NCBI GenBank assembly: GCA_003477405.1
Contig: QUDE01000006.1
Location: forward strand, 96,854 to 160,853
Direction: 5' to 3'
Source: Ruminococcaceae bacterium AM07-15
GTDB taxonomy: Bacteria > Bacillota > Clostridia > Oscillospirales > Butyricicoccaceae
DNA: 64,000 nt
The position numbers were made by a program, and so were the translations under genes. The notes under the pieces were generated by a model that did not search any database, had not been told where the DNA came from, and saw only the letters and a list, made by a program, of their open reading frames with translations. Shown here in pieces: positions 18,730 to 27,752 of the stretch. How positions within the stretch are numbered: the first letter of the stretch is position 1; every line of letters starts with the position of its first letter.

Positions 18730-19500
18730 TTACTGGTTGGCGCTTTCCATCACATCCACAAACTTCTCCCAGTCCAGAGAAGCGCCGCCGATCAGACCGC
18801 CGTCCACATCGGGCATGGCCAGCAGTTCTCCGGCGTTCTGGGGGTTCATGCTGCCCCCATAGAGGATGGTCACTGACCGGGCATGACGGGCGCCATAAAT
18901 CTCCCGGATGCATTCCCGGATGGCCCGGCCCACTTCGTCGGCCTGTTCCGCTGTGGCGGTCTTGCCGGTGCCGATGGCCCAGATGGGCTCATAGGCCACC
19001 ACGATCTTCTTCACATCCTTGGGGTCCACCCCAAAGAAGATGGTTTTGATCTGCATCCGCACATGATCCAGAGTCAGGTTCTTTTCCCGCTGGGCCATGG
19101 ACTCGCCCACGCACACAATGGGGCGCAGGCCGCAGCTGAGAGCGGCCTTCACCTTCTGGGCCACGATCTCATCGGTCTCGCCGAAATACTGACGGCGCTC
19201 CGAATGGCCGATGACCACATACTTGACTCCCAAAGAGCAGAGCATGGGCCCGGACACTTCTCCGGTATAGGCGCCGCTTTCGGCATGGTGCATATTCTGG
19301 GCCGCAATAAAGACCCGGGTATTCTTGGCGGCCTTCACCGCCGCAGGCAAATCGATATAAGGCACGCACAGCACGGTCTCGCACCACTTGGCCCGGGCCG
19401 CATGGGGCTTGAGCTGAGCGATGAATTCTTTGGTTTCTGCCGGAGTCTTGTTCATCTTCCAGTTTCCGGCAATAATGGTTTTGCGGTATCTTCTGTTCAT
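18730..19500 (-). CDS. tpiA: triosephosphate isomerase
   Basis: A 256-residue TIM barrel with IAGNWKMNKT (catalytic Lys), IGHSERR (catalytic His) and VVAYEPIWAIGTGKTA (catalytic Glu), ending with GGSMNPQNAGELLAMPDVDGGLIGGASL phosphate-binding region. It interconverts dihydroxyacetone phosphate and glyceraldehyde 3-phosphate. It lies 48 bases after pgk on the same strand. Confidence 0.98.
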   Translation of the reverse strand: MNRRYRKTIIAGNWKMNKTPAETKEFIAQLKPHAARAKWCETVLCVPYIDLPAAVKAAKNTRVFIAAQNMHHAESGAYTGEVSGPMLCSLGVKYVVIGHSERRQYFGETDEIVAQKVKAALSCGLRPIVCVGESMAQREKNLTLDHVRMQIKTIFFGVDPKDVKKIVVAYEPIWAIGTGKTATAEQADEVGRAIRECIREIYGARHARSVTILYGGSMNPQNAGELLAMPDVDGGLIGGASLDWEKFVDVMESANQ

Positions 19501-19548
19501 AGATTTCCTCTTTTTTGTTTCTCTTCCCTTTTTCTATCCCGGGCCTTT

Positions 19549-20745
19549 TTATTCATCGGAATCCATCAGGCAGGCAATGCCCGGCAGCTCCTTGCCCTCG
19601 ATGAGCTCCAGAGAAGCGCCGCCGCCGGTGGAGATGTGGGTCACCCGATCGGAGAAGCCCAGCTGCTCAATGGCCGCGGCACTGTCGCCGCCGCCGATGA
19701 TGGACACGGCTCCCGACTCGGCCACGGCCCGGGCGATCTCCCGGGTGCTGCCGGCAAATTTGTCAAATTCGAACACGCCCAAAGGCCCGTTCCATACCAC
19801 GGTTCCTGCATCCTTCAAATAACGCTTGAATTTCTCAATGGTGCGGGGGCCCATATCCATGCCGCCCATACCGTCGGGCATGTGGCGGGCATCCACCACA
19901 TAGGCGTCGGCATCGGGGGAGAATTCCTTGGTCACCACCACATCGTCAGGCAGCACCAGGCGCACATTGCCCTCCAGCGCACGCATGAGGATATCGGCGG
20001 CCACATCCAGCTTGTCCAGCTCACAGGGGGAGTTGCCCACGTCGCCGCTGAGCGCACGCAGGAAGGTGTAGCTCATGGCGCCGCCGATGATGACGGTGTC
20101 GCACTGGTCGATGAGGGCGTTGATGACGCCGATCTTGTCGGAGACCTTGGCGCCGCCGGTGATGGCCACAAAGGGGCGGGCCGGGTTGGTGAGGGCCTTG
20201 CCGATCACCGAAATTTCCTTCTCAATCAAAAAGCCGCAGACGGCGGGGAGATAAGCCGCCACGCCGGCGGTGGAGCTGTGAGCTCTGTGGGAGGTGCCGA
20301 AAGCGTCATTCACATACACATCGGCATAGGAAGCCAGCTTCTGGGAAAAAGCCGGATCGTTCTTTTCCTCTTCCTTATGGAAACGGACATTTTCCAGCAT
20401 GACGATCTCACCGGGCTGGATGGCGGCGCACAAGCGGTCGGCATCCTCCCCGATCACATCGTTGGCCAGAGTCACCGGCATTTTCAGCAGCTCGGACAGG
20501 CGGTTGGCCACCGGCTTCAGGGTGTACTTGGGGTTATACTGGCCCTTGGGGCGCCCCAAATGGGATACGACGATGACAGCGGCACCGCTGGTGATCAGAT
20601 AGCGCAGGGTGGGCAGAGCCCCCTGGATGCGTCTTTCATCGGTCAGATGCCCATTCTCGTCAATGGGGGTGTTGAAATCGCAGCGGATCAACACTTTTTT
20701 GCCGCGCACATCGATATCGCGCACGGTCTTTTTGTTGAAGTTCAT
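19549..20745 (-). CDS. pgk: phosphoglycerate kinase
   Basis: A 398-residue enzyme with VLIRCDFNTPID, SHLGRPKG, LLENVRFHKEEE-type (reads MLENVRFHKEEE) and the C-terminal SIIGGGDSAAAIE and HISTGGGASLELIEGKELPG motifs. It makes ATP from 1,3-bisphosphoglycerate. The frame is open 180 bases further upstream, but the true N-terminus is MNFNKKTVRDIDVRGKKVL with a GAGGG site before it. First gene of the glycolytic cluster; gapA is not present in this window. Confidence 0.98.
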   Translation of the reverse strand: MNFNKKTVRDIDVRGKKVLIRCDFNTPIDENGHLTDERRIQGALPTLRYLITSGAAVIVVSHLGRPKGQYNPKYTLKPVANRLSELLKMPVTLANDVIGEDADRLCAAIQPGEIVMLENVRFHKEEEKNDPAFSQKLASYADVYVNDAFGTSHRAHSSTAGVAAYLPAVCGFLIEKEISVIGKALTNPARPFVAITGGAKVSDKIGVINALIDQCDTVIIGGAMSYTFLRALSGDVGNSPCELDKLDVAADILMRALEGNVRLVLPDDVVVTKEFSPDADAYVVDARHMPDGMGGMDMGPRTIEKFKRYLKDAGTVVWNGPLGVFEFDKFAGSTREIARAVAESGAVSIIGGGDSAAAIEQLGFSDRVTHISTGGGASLELIEGKELPGIACLMDSDE

Positions 20746-20896
20746 CACGATAATCCCTCTTCTCCGGCAACTCTCACCATATTTTGTCTCTCTTCTGCCG
20801 CAGCTGCCGGGTGCGGCGAAGGCCCCAGCCAAAAAGAGAAGAACCCCCAAAGCGCAAAAAGGCCGGTGTGCTCTTCTCTCTTCTGTTTTCCTATCC

Positions 20897-20925
20897 ATTG
20901 TACGGTATTTTCCCCGGAAGTGCAA
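20897..20925 (-). promoter_or_regulatory. promoter of the pgk operon
   Basis: On the minus strand TTGCAC (20925-20920) and TACAAT (20902-20897) are 17 bases apart, leaving a leader of about 145 bases before pgk. Confidence 0.55.
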
Positions 20926-21008
20926 GCGCTTTGCGCCATTTTTCCCAGAGAAAACCCGGCATCCCTCTATATTTTCCCCGGATTCCGCAACTTTTCGGCC
21001 CTTTGTTC

Positions 21009-21617
21009 TTACTGGAAGTCCACCCCGGCGCTTTGCTGCTCGTCCAGGGTGAGGGAAAAGGCCGGAGCAAAATGGGACATAAAATAGTCGGCGGCCGGAA
21101 GGGACAGGGCCTGAATAGAGCGGTACAACTGCCGGGCCGCGCTTTCAAACTCGTCATTGCCGCTCTTTTTCTCCTGGATGCATTTGAGATAGGCGGAGAT
21201 CTTGTCCGCCGCCTTCACATAGCGGTAAAGCTCCGGATCCTGCTCCTCGCAGAAGAAAATGGGCCGGTAAGTCTGGCGCAGGGCATCGGGCAAAAAGCCC
21301 AGAAGACTTTCTCTGGCCCGGTCCTCAATGGCCCGATAGGCCTGGCGCAGCGCCGGGTCATTGTGCTTCACCGGTGTGGGCAGATCCCCGGTGAGGATTT
21401 CGGAAGCGTCGTGGAACAGGGCCATGGTGGCCACCCGTTCCGGCTGGGCGCCGCCCCCCAAGTAGGTGTTCTGGATCACTGCCAGAGCGTGGGCGATTAC
21501 CGCCGTTTCCAAAGCGTGCTCACTGAGGTTTTCCGGGATGCTGCTGCGCATCAGCCCCCAGCGCTGGATGTATTTCATCCGCAGCAAAAGGGCATAGAAG
21601 CTGTATTCCTTCACCAT
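21009..21617 (-). CDS. yfbR: 5'-deoxynucleotidase, YfbR-type HD phosphohydrolase
   Basis: A 202-residue HD-domain protein. Metal ligands are visible in NLSEHALETA, ALFHDASEILTGDLPTPVK and KAADKISAYL. The DASEILTGDLPTPVK stretch is characteristic of YfbR, which removes phosphate from deoxynucleoside 5'-monophosphates. It lies nine bases after lrgB on the same strand, so they are probably cotranscribed. Confidence 0.88.
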   Translation of the reverse strand: MVKEYSFYALLLRMKYIQRWGLMRSSIPENLSEHALETAVIAHALAVIQNTYLGGGAQPERVATMALFHDASEILTGDLPTPVKHNDPALRQAYRAIEDRARESLLGFLPDALRQTYRPIFFCEEQDPELYRYVKAADKISAYLKCIQEKKSGNDEFESAARQLYRSIQALSLPAADYFMSHFAPAFSLTLDEQQSAGVDFQ

Positions 21618-21626
21618 GCTCCCCCT

Positions 21627-22304
21627 TTACAAAAACAGGCAGATGATCACTGTGGCAATACCGGCCACCCCGATGCTGATGCCGCTCATGGCCCCTTCCA
21701 GCTCACCCATTTCCAGGGCCTTGGTGGTGCCGATGGCATGACTGCAAGTGCCGATGGCCACGCCCTTTTCCACCGGTTCTTTCACCCGCAGCAGCTTCAC
21801 CAGCAAAGGCGCTGTAATGGCCCCCAGAATGCCGGTGAAGATCACCGCCGCCACGGTGAAGGCAGGCACGCCTCCCCCCTGGGCCGAAAGCTCCATGGCG
21901 ATGGGGGTGGTCACCGATTTGGGGATGAGGGAGGCCGTCATGGTCTCATCCAGGCCGAAGAGACGGCAGAGGGCAATGACGCTGATGACCGAAGCGCAGG
22001 AGCCCATAAAGCAGCCGGCCACCACCGGAAGCAAGTGCCGCTTCAGCTGTTTGATCTGTCCATAGACCGACAGGGCCAGGCAGGCCGTGGCGGGAGCCAG
22101 GAAAATGGCGATCACATCGCCGCCCTTCTGATAGTACTCCAGGGGAATGTGAAAGATTTTGAGAAAGGCGATGATCAGCGCCACCGCAATGAGCAGCGGA
22201 TTGCACAGCGGTGAGCCGGTTTTTTTGTTCAAAAACAACCCCACCTGAAAGGCAAACACCGACAAAACGATGCCGAACAAAGGAGATCCAAGCACTTCTT
22301 TCAT
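21627..22304 (-). CDS. lrgB: LrgB family membrane protein
   Basis: A 225-residue polytopic membrane protein of the LrgB/CidB family, with PKSVTTPIAMELSAQGGGVPAFTVAAVIFTGILGA and IGTCSHAIGTTKALEMGELEGAMSG, both strongly conserved. It pairs with LrgA and is thought to act in pyruvate or organic-acid transport and control of autolysis. The start lies two bases after the lrgA stop. Confidence 0.92.
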   Translation of the reverse strand: MKEVLGSPLFGIVLSVFAFQVGLFLNKKTGSPLCNPLLIAVALIIAFLKIFHIPLEYYQKGGDVIAIFLAPATACLALSVYGQIKQLKRHLLPVVAGCFMGSCASVISVIALCRLFGLDETMTASLIPKSVTTPIAMELSAQGGGVPAFTVAAVIFTGILGAITAPLLVKLLRVKEPVEKGVAIGTCSHAIGTTKALEMGELEGAMSGISIGVAGIATVIICLFL

Positions 22305-22305
22305 G

Positions 22306-22665
22306 TCATTTCCCTCCCTTTTTCTGCAAAGCCATCATGGCCCGCACCGTCATGGCCGAGACAAAAAAAGTGATGAAGGTGGTGAGCACACACACGGCCA
22401 GAAAGGGCAGCAGGTTCTTTTTCAACTGATCAAAATGCTCCAGAATCCCCACCCCGGCGGGAATGAAGAAGAACGCCATGTTTTTCAGCAGAAAATCCCC
22501 CTTCTGGCGGATATGATGGGGTTTTATCACTTTTGCGCACAACAGGATGAACAAAAGCACCATAGCGATGACGCTGGAGGGAAATGGGAACGGCAGGACC
22601 TGGGCCACCAGTTCTCCCACAAGACACACTCCCAGCACCACGCCAATCTGAGTGAGAATTGCCAT
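22306..22665 (-). CDS. lrgA: LrgA/CidA family holin-like protein
   Basis: A 119-residue protein with four predicted membrane segments; FPFPSSVIAMVLLFILL and FFIPAGVGILEHF are the family hallmarks. GAGGTG precedes the ATG by about four bases. It starts the lrgA-lrgB-yfbR group. No LytTR-type regulator gene is adjacent. Confidence 0.9.
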   Translation of the reverse strand: MAILTQIGVVLGVCLVGELVAQVLPFPFPSSVIAMVLLFILLCAKVIKPHHIRQKGDFLLKNMAFFFIPAGVGILEHFDQLKKNLLPFLAVCVLTTFITFFVSAMTVRAMMALQKKGGK

Positions 22666-22808
22666 AGAACACCTCGCGAAACAAAAATTTGTCGGGAAAG
22701 AGATTTTCCCGCCAGGGGGTACTATACCACAAACCCCAGCGGGAAAAAAGACCGCAGCGGCCTTTTTCCAGCAAATCCCCTTCTCTTTTCCTTCCTCCGT
22801 CAGAAAAG

Positions 22809-22838
22809 TTGCTCCTTCTTCTTTTTTCGTGGTATAAT
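22809..22838 (+). promoter_or_regulatory. extended -10 promoter at the left end of the structured element
   Basis: TTGCTC at 22809-22814, an 18-base spacer and TGGTATAAT (22830-22838) give an extended -10 promoter. A transcript from here would contain the whole hairpin array and run into the gene at 23105. A second TGGTATAAT occurs at the right end of the element (22992-23000). Confidence 0.45.
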
Positions 22839-23001
22839 ATCAACAGTTGCCGCACATGTGCGGCAGGATACTGTGTATTCCGTCGTTTTGCTCACAAAAC
22901 GACTGCTGTTGATGTTACACCATAGCCAAAATCGGCAAAGCCGATTTTACACCGCATTGGCGGCGTGCAAGTCTGCATGGACTTGCCGCTATGGTATAAT
23001 A
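22829..23001. repeat. multi-hairpin element, possible MITE-like repeat or structured leader RNA
   Basis: Two adjacent inverted-repeat units share a GGTATAATA-type sequence. Unit one has arms 22829-22846 and 22906-22923 (15 of 18 positions paired) enclosing TGCCGCACATGTGCGGCA (22848-22865, perfect palindrome) and GTCGTTTTG/CAAAACGAC (22882-22890 with 22895-22903). Unit two pairs about 22912-22925 with 22989-23002, enclosing AAAATCGGC/GCCGATTTT (22928-22948), CCGC/GCGG (22952-22963) and GCAAGTC/GACTTGC (22967-22986). No coding frame is present. I do not recognise a named family. Confidence 0.6.
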
Positions 23002-23104
23002 ACCGCAGAACAGCTATGATACCGAATAAACTCAACCACAGATTTGAAATGCCGGAAGGCAGTTATTTTTTTGTTCTTAATTTTAGAGAGGATCGGAAAT
23101 CAAC

Positions 23105-23713
23105 ATGAGCTTTTTGCAGTCCATCAAAAAAATGTTCACCGGACCGGAAAATCCTGATGCATCCCCAGAGACTCCTCAGCCGGAGCCAGTGGAGGAAAAA
23201 GCGACGGAAGAACCCGCTCCCGAACCCCCTGCTCCCCCGGAGAGCACACCGGAAGCGCCGGCCGAAACCACATCGGACCCATTTGCGGCCCTCAACCAAC
23301 AAACTCCCTATGGGGAGGAGATCATGGAACAGCGCTCCCGCTATTCCCTTCTGGTCACCCAGATTCCCAAAGCCTATAACGCCCTGCGCAGCAGCGGTGT
23401 TTTCGAAGGCCCGGCTGCCGATGAATTTCTGCTTTTGTGCAACCAGGCCATCTCCCTGCGGCGGGATATCCTGCCCCAGCTGGAAAAGGGAGACTGGATC
23501 TTCACCCACGGAGAAGGTTACAAACGCCTGGCCATGGTACTGGAAAAACGGGGTGACTTCCAGGGGGCCGCGGAGATGTGCCTGCTGGCCTTGCGGGACG
23601 GCGCAACCAGCGATGGCTCCCAGAGCGGCATGGCCGGGCGGATGGCCCGTATGCTGAAAAAGGGAAAAATCCCCCCTACCCCGGAAATGAAAACCTATTT
23701 GGGCAAGGCCTGA
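23105..23713 (+). CDS. uncharacterised protein with Pro/Glu-rich linker and helical C-terminal domain
   Basis: A 202-residue protein I cannot assign. Residues about 15-62 are low-complexity Pro/Glu/Ala. The rest looks alpha-helical, with LRRDILPQLEKGDW, YKRLAMVLEKRGDFQGAAEMCLLAL resembling a tetratricopeptide-like pair, and a basic end (MARMLKKGKIPP). No signal peptide or membrane segment is apparent. It is followed 33 bases later by a YoaK-like gene and preceded by the structured element. Confidence 0.65.
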   Translation: MSFLQSIKKMFTGPENPDASPETPQPEPVEEKATEEPAPEPPAPPESTPEAPAETTSDPFAALNQQTPYGEEIMEQRSRYSLLVTQIPKAYNALRSSGVFEGPAADEFLLLCNQAISLRRDILPQLEKGDWIFTHGEGYKRLAMVLEKRGDFQGAAEMCLLALRDGATSDGSQSGMAGRMARMLKKGKIPPTPEMKTYLGKA

Positions 23714-23746
23714 TCCCTTTCCCGCACACAAGCAAAGGATGATTCC

Positions 23747-24448
23747 ATGAAAAAAATCAAGCTGTACGAATCCGACTCCGCCGAAGTGGAGGCCCAGAGG
23801 TTTTGGGTCTTTGCTGTTTTGATGGGAGTAGGCGGCTTTTTTGGCGCTTTTACCTATTCCATCCGCGGCGGGGTGTTCTGCAATGCCCAGACCGCCAACT
23901 TCGTTCTCTTTGCCATGGCTCTGGGGCGGGCCCAGTGGGGGCATGCCCTTTATTTTCTCATCCCCATGAGCGCCTATTTCCTGGGGGCCGTTTTGTCCGA
24001 GGCCGCTTCCTCCACCATGGAACAGCTGGGTTGGATGCGTTGGGATACCCTCCTTATTTTGGTGGAAATGGTGGCCGTTGTTTTCCTGGGCCTGCTCCCC
24101 GAAAGCACCTCCTTTGCCATCACCCAGGTGGTGATCAATTTCATCTGCTCCATGCAGTATAACACCTTCCGCAAAACCCAGGGCATCCCCATGGCCACCA
24201 CCTTCTGTACCAACCATGTGCGCCAGATGGGCATCTTTTTTGCCAAGGCGGTGCGGCATCGCAACTGGGATCATGTGGGACGGCTTCTGTGCCATCTGAG
24301 CATGCTGGTGCTTTTCGTTCTGGGCGGTGTCATCGCCACAGTGCTGTGCCGGCTGTTTTTGGGCCGGGCCCTGCTCTTCACCCTCATCCCCCTGGGCATC
24401 CTCTTTGTGGATCTGCTCCGGGCCGACCGGAAAGCTGCCCAAAATTAA
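23747..24448 (+). CDS. YoaK family (DUF1275) membrane protein
   Basis: A 233-residue membrane protein with about six hydrophobic segments. The family hallmark is GAFTYSIRGGVFCNAQTANFVLFA near residues 27-50 (variant of the usual RGGxFxxxQTGN sequence), followed later by FCTNHVRQ. The function of the family is unknown. AAAGGATG precedes the start. It may be cotranscribed with the gene at 23105. Confidence 0.82.
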   Translation: MKKIKLYESDSAEVEAQRFWVFAVLMGVGGFFGAFTYSIRGGVFCNAQTANFVLFAMALGRAQWGHALYFLIPMSAYFLGAVLSEAASSTMEQLGWMRWDTLLILVEMVAVVFLGLLPESTSFAITQVVINFICSMQYNTFRKTQGIPMATTFCTNHVRQMGIFFAKAVRHRNWDHVGRLLCHLSMLVLFVLGGVIATVLCRLFLGRALLFTLIPLGILFVDLLRADRKAAQN

Positions 24449-24586
24449 CTTCCCTCTCCCCCCGGAATTTTCCACATATCTTGCATCTTTTTTTGCAAAT
24501 TTTGTTTAGCGTCTTATCCTTTGTCGTTTTGTGTCGATAGTACCTATGTGGTGTTTAAAAGTATTTTGTTGGGGGGAACTTCTGTT

Positions 24587-26575
24587 ATGAAGAGTATCCA
24601 GAAAAAGATCACCGCCTGTTTCCTCATACTGGTAGCTGTGGCAGCACTGCTGTGCGGCGGCGTAGGCATTTTTTCCGTCTACACCAGCAACCAGTCCCTG
24701 CTGGAAGAGGAATTGAAATCCTTGGCCACACTGGCCGCCGACCGTGTATCCTATGAGCTGACCTCGTATCAGGATGTGGCCGCCTCTCTGGGCATGGTGC
24801 CTCAGTTGAGTGACGACACTGTGACCACGGCCCAGAAACAGGAACTGGTGAACCGTTGGGTCGAATCCTATAATATGGAACGGGGCAATCTGCTGGACAA
24901 AAACGGCAAGAGCCTGTTTGACGGCAATGATTATTCCGACCGGGAATATTTCCAGAATGCGATCAAAGGCAACATTTCCATCTCCACCCCGACCATCAGC
25001 AAGATCACCGGTGAGCTGTCCATCATGGTGGCCGCTCCCGTGTGGAAGGGTGGCGTGCCCAACTCGGAAGTGACGGGCGTTGTGTACTTTGTCCCCCCTG
25101 AAGAATTTCTCTGCGATATTATGTCTTCCATCCATACCAGCGAGCACAGCGGTGCTTATATGCTGGATAAGACCGGTACCACCATCGCCGATGTGGTCAT
25201 GGAGACCATTGCCACAGAAAACATCGAAGAAGAGGCCCAGTCCGATTCTTCTCTGTCCGCTCTGGCTTCCATCCATGAGAAGATGCGCGAAGGCAAGACC
25301 GGCTTTGGCACTTATACCATTGATGGCATCAGCAAGTACATTGGTTATGCTCCTGTGCCGGGCACCGACGACTGGAGCATCGCGGTTACCTCTTACACCA
25401 GCGACCTGATGGGCGCTACCTATCGGAGCATCATCATTATCTGTGTGCTGCTGGTGGTTGTGCTGGTTGTTTCTTCTCTGCTGGGCATCCGGCTGGCCAA
25501 GGGCATTGCCTCTCCCATCCGTGCCTGCGCCAAGCGCCTGTCCCTGCTGGAGGAAGGCGACCTGACCACTCCGGCTCCTCAGGTCAAAAGCCAGGACGAA
25601 GTGGGGGTACTGGCCCGCTCCACCGAAAGCATTGTGAACTCCCTCAATACCCTGTTCTCCGACATTGCCCATGTGACCGGCGAAATGGCCCAAGGCAATT
25701 TTGCCGTCCATTCCCAGCACTATGAGGTGTACCAGGGAGACTTCTCTTCTGTGCTGAAATCCCTGCAGAACATCAAATACAGCCTGAGCGACACACTCCG
25801 TCAGATCGACACTGCGGCAGCCCAGGTCTCTGCCGGCGCCGATCAGGTGTCCTCCGGTGCCCAGGCTCTGGCTCAGGGTGCTACCGAACAGGCCAGTGCT
25901 GTGCAGGAACTGTCCGCCACTTCGGCCGACATCAACTCCGGTGTGCAGAATAACAGCGACGCTGCCAAGACCGCCAAAGACAAGGCCAATGACGCCGGCA
26001 CTCAGGTGGCTCTGAGCAACGAGAAGATGCATGAGCTGCGCGAAGCCATGTCCACCATTCTGGACGGCCATGAGCAGATCGGTCAGATCATTGCTACCAT
26101 TGAAAACATCGCCTTCCAGACCAATATCCTGGCCCTGAACGCCGCAGTGGAGGCGGCCCGGGCTGGCAGCGCCGGCAAGGGCTTTGCCGTCGTGGCCGAC
26201 GAAGTGCGCAACCTGGCTTCCAAGTCCGATCAGGCTGCCAAGCAGACCAAGGAACTGATCGAACACTCCGCTCTCAATGTGGAAAATGGCAGCCGCCTCA
26301 GCGAAGAAGTCTCCGCTGCTTTGGAAGAGACTGCATCCCTCACCGGCTCTGCTGTGGAATTCATCGACCAGGTGGTAGACAATGTGATCAACCAGGCCGA
26401 GTCCATTTCTCAGATTGCCGAAGGCATCGACCAGATCTCCAGTGTGGTGCAGACCAACTCCGCTACTGCTGAACAAAGCGCTGCCGCCAGCGAAGAGCTG
26501 TCCGGCCAGGCCCAGATCATGCAAGAGCTGATCAGCCGCTTTACTCTCAGCGAGCAGAACAACGAAAATTATTGA
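24587..26575 (+). CDS. methyl-accepting chemotaxis protein with dCache-type sensor
   Basis: A 662-residue receptor. An N-terminal membrane helix (about residues 7-32) is followed by a large extracellular sensor of double-Cache type ([50 protein letters not shown]), a second membrane helix ([20 protein letters not shown]), a HAMP domain and a signalling domain with the hairpin-tip sequence [20 protein letters not shown]. Aspartate/ligand identity cannot be read. The start at 24587 follows a GGGGGGAA site. It is followed by its own terminator; it is probably a monocistronic client of the chemotaxis genes further right. Confidence 0.95.
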   Translation: MKSIQKKITACFLILVAVAALLCGGVGIFSVYTSNQSLLEEELKSLATLAADRVSYELTSYQDVAASLGMVPQLSDDTVTTAQKQELVNRWVESYNMERGNLLDKNGKSLFDGNDYSDREYFQNAIKGNISISTPTISKITGELSIMVAAPVWKGGVPNSEVTGVVYFVPPEEFLCDIMSSIHTSEHSGAYMLDKTGTTIADVVMETIATENIEEEAQSDSSLSALASIHEKMREGKTGFGTYTIDGISKYIGYAPVPGTDDWSIAVTSYTSDLMGATYRSIIIICVLLVVVLVVSSLLGIRLAKGIASPIRACAKRLSLLEEGDLTTPAPQVKSQDEVGVLARSTESIVNSLNTLFSDIAHVTGEMAQGNFAVHSQHYEVYQGDFSSVLKSLQNIKYSLSDTLRQIDTAAAQVSAGADQVSSGAQALAQGATEQASAVQELSATSADINSGVQNNSDAAKTAKDKANDAGTQVALSNEKMHELREAMSTILDGHEQIGQIIATIENIAFQTNILALNAAVEAARAGSAGKGFAVVADEVRNLASKSDQAAKQTKELIEHSALNVENGSRLSEEVSAALEETASLTGSAVEFIDQVVDNVINQAESISQIAEGIDQISSVVQTNSATAEQSAAASEELSGQAQIMQELISRFTLSEQNNENY

Positions 26576-26583
26576 TCCCTTGC

Positions 26584-26615
26584 AAAAAAGAGCCGCCAGT
26601 AGGCGGCTCTTTTTT
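26584..26615 (+). terminator. terminator after the chemoreceptor gene
   Basis: GAGCCGCC (26590-26597) pairs with GGCGGCTC (26602-26609) around AGTA, preceded by A6 and followed by T6. It also suits the convergent EAL gene. Confidence 0.92.
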
Positions 26616-26658
26616 AATTTTTGATCCTGTTTGGATTTTCTTTCTCCTTGTGTTCCCT

Positions 26659-27519
26659 TTAACCGCCGCTTCTCGGCAGCCGGGTAAAGGAATCCCTTTG
26701 CACCTGGAACCCCGGCGCAGCGGCTCCTTTGGCGGCGATACGCCGCTCCCACTGGATGAGCTGCAAAATCTCTGGAGCAATGGGCTGCGGCACTTCCTGA
26801 GGTTTTGCAATCAAATAGCCCTGGCCATACGAAATCCCCAGCCGGATCAGCTCCCGCAGCTCTTCCCGCTCCTCAATACCTTCGGCGATGAGCTGAATGC
26901 CCAAAGGTTTGCAAAACTTCACCATTCTCTTCAGGGCCCTGGATTTCTCCGGAGACTTGTGGATATCCCGGATGAGATCCATATCGATTTTCACAAATTG
27001 GGGATGCAGATCAATGACCCTTTGAATCCCTGCACAGGCTTTTCCAAAATCATCAATGGCAATCTGATAGTTTTCCTTTTGGTAATGGCTTACCAGCTCC
27101 TGAAACAGGCTCATATGCTCATTTCGAATGTTGGTGCGCTCGGTGATCTCAAACACCAGATTGACCGCAGAGATGCCGTATTCTTTCAGGTACTTTCGCG
27201 TCATTCCCTCCCGGAATCGGGGATCATACATCACATAAGGGTCCACATTGAGAAAGAGCTTCTGGCTGGCCAGATCCTTCCCGACCCCGGCCATGGCCTT
27301 TTTCCGGCACAGATATTCCAGCTCCCACAGCTTTCCGCACTGCTCCGCCAGGACAAACATTTCCTCAATGGACACATCCGGCTCCGAGCGGGTAATCCGG
27401 GCCAGCGCTTCATATCCCAGGACCTTTCCATCGGTCAGCGAAATGATGGGCTGATACACGCTTTTGATCTGTTCATTCTGGATGATTTGGCATACAGCTG
27501 CCGTCTTGGATTCTTTCAT
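26659..27519 (-). CDS. EAL domain protein, probable c-di-GMP phosphodiesterase
   Basis: A 286-residue stand-alone EAL domain. Catalytic and metal residues appear intact: YEALAR, LNVDP, FEITER, AIDDFG, KIDMDLI, EGIEE and GQGYLI. It should cleave cyclic di-GMP to pGpG. No GGDEF, PAS or membrane segment is attached. The start at 27519 (MKESKTAAV) follows GGAGGG; the frame opens at 27567. It is a single gene convergent with the chemoreceptor, and by context likely favours motility. Confidence 0.9.
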   Translation of the reverse strand: MKESKTAAVCQIIQNEQIKSVYQPIISLTDGKVLGYEALARITRSEPDVSIEEMFVLAEQCGKLWELEYLCRKKAMAGVGKDLASQKLFLNVDPYVMYDPRFREGMTRKYLKEYGISAVNLVFEITERTNIRNEHMSLFQELVSHYQKENYQIAIDDFGKACAGIQRVIDLHPQFVKIDMDLIRDIHKSPEKSRALKRMVKFCKPLGIQLIAEGIEEREELRELIRLGISYGQGYLIAKPQEVPQPIAPEILQLIQWERRIAAKGAAAPGFQVQRDSFTRLPRSGG

Positions 27520-27679
27520 AAACAAAGGGCCCTCCACTATACCAGCATCTAACGGCACCGATCCCAATACACGGATCGATCAAGCGTGGGCATTGTATCA
27601 TACAACATCGCCGCTTTTCCACCATGGCTGTGTGAAAACTCCCCTCCCACAGTAAAACTTCTGTAAAGCAACCGAATTC

Positions 27680-27724
27680 AAAAAGCACCCCAGGTCATCT
27701 TTCCGATGGCCTGAGGCGCTTTTG
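27680..27724 (-). terminator. terminator of the lipoprotein gene
   Basis: On the minus strand AAAAGCGCCTCAGGCCATC pairs (with G-U pairs) to GATGACCTGGGGTGCTTTT around GGAAA and runs into T residues, directly after the lipoprotein stop. Confidence 0.8.
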
Positions 27725-27752
27725 CTTTCCAATAGAAAGTTCTTTATTTTAT

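Larger units (their letters stand above)
22666..23104. other. 439-base intergenic region with a structured element
   Basis: The left part (22666-22828) is the upstream region of lrgA and shows nothing I can name beyond low-complexity T tracts. Bases 22829-23001 form the multi-hairpin element annotated separately. The remainder (23002-23104) leads to a GAGAGGAT-type ribosome-binding region for the next gene. Confidence 0.6.

Noticed and set aside
18883-21087. 734-codon plus-strand open frame
   Set aside because: Antisense to tpiA and pgk, with His/Gly-rich composition typical of shadows; no ribosome-binding site or family motif.
24490-24586. SigD promoter for the chemoreceptor
   Set aside because: GTCGATAG resembles the SigD -10, but no TAAA-like -35 sits 15 bases upstream, so support is too weak.
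24506-26752. 748-codon minus-strand open frame
   Set aside because: Antisense to the chemoreceptor and spanning its terminator.
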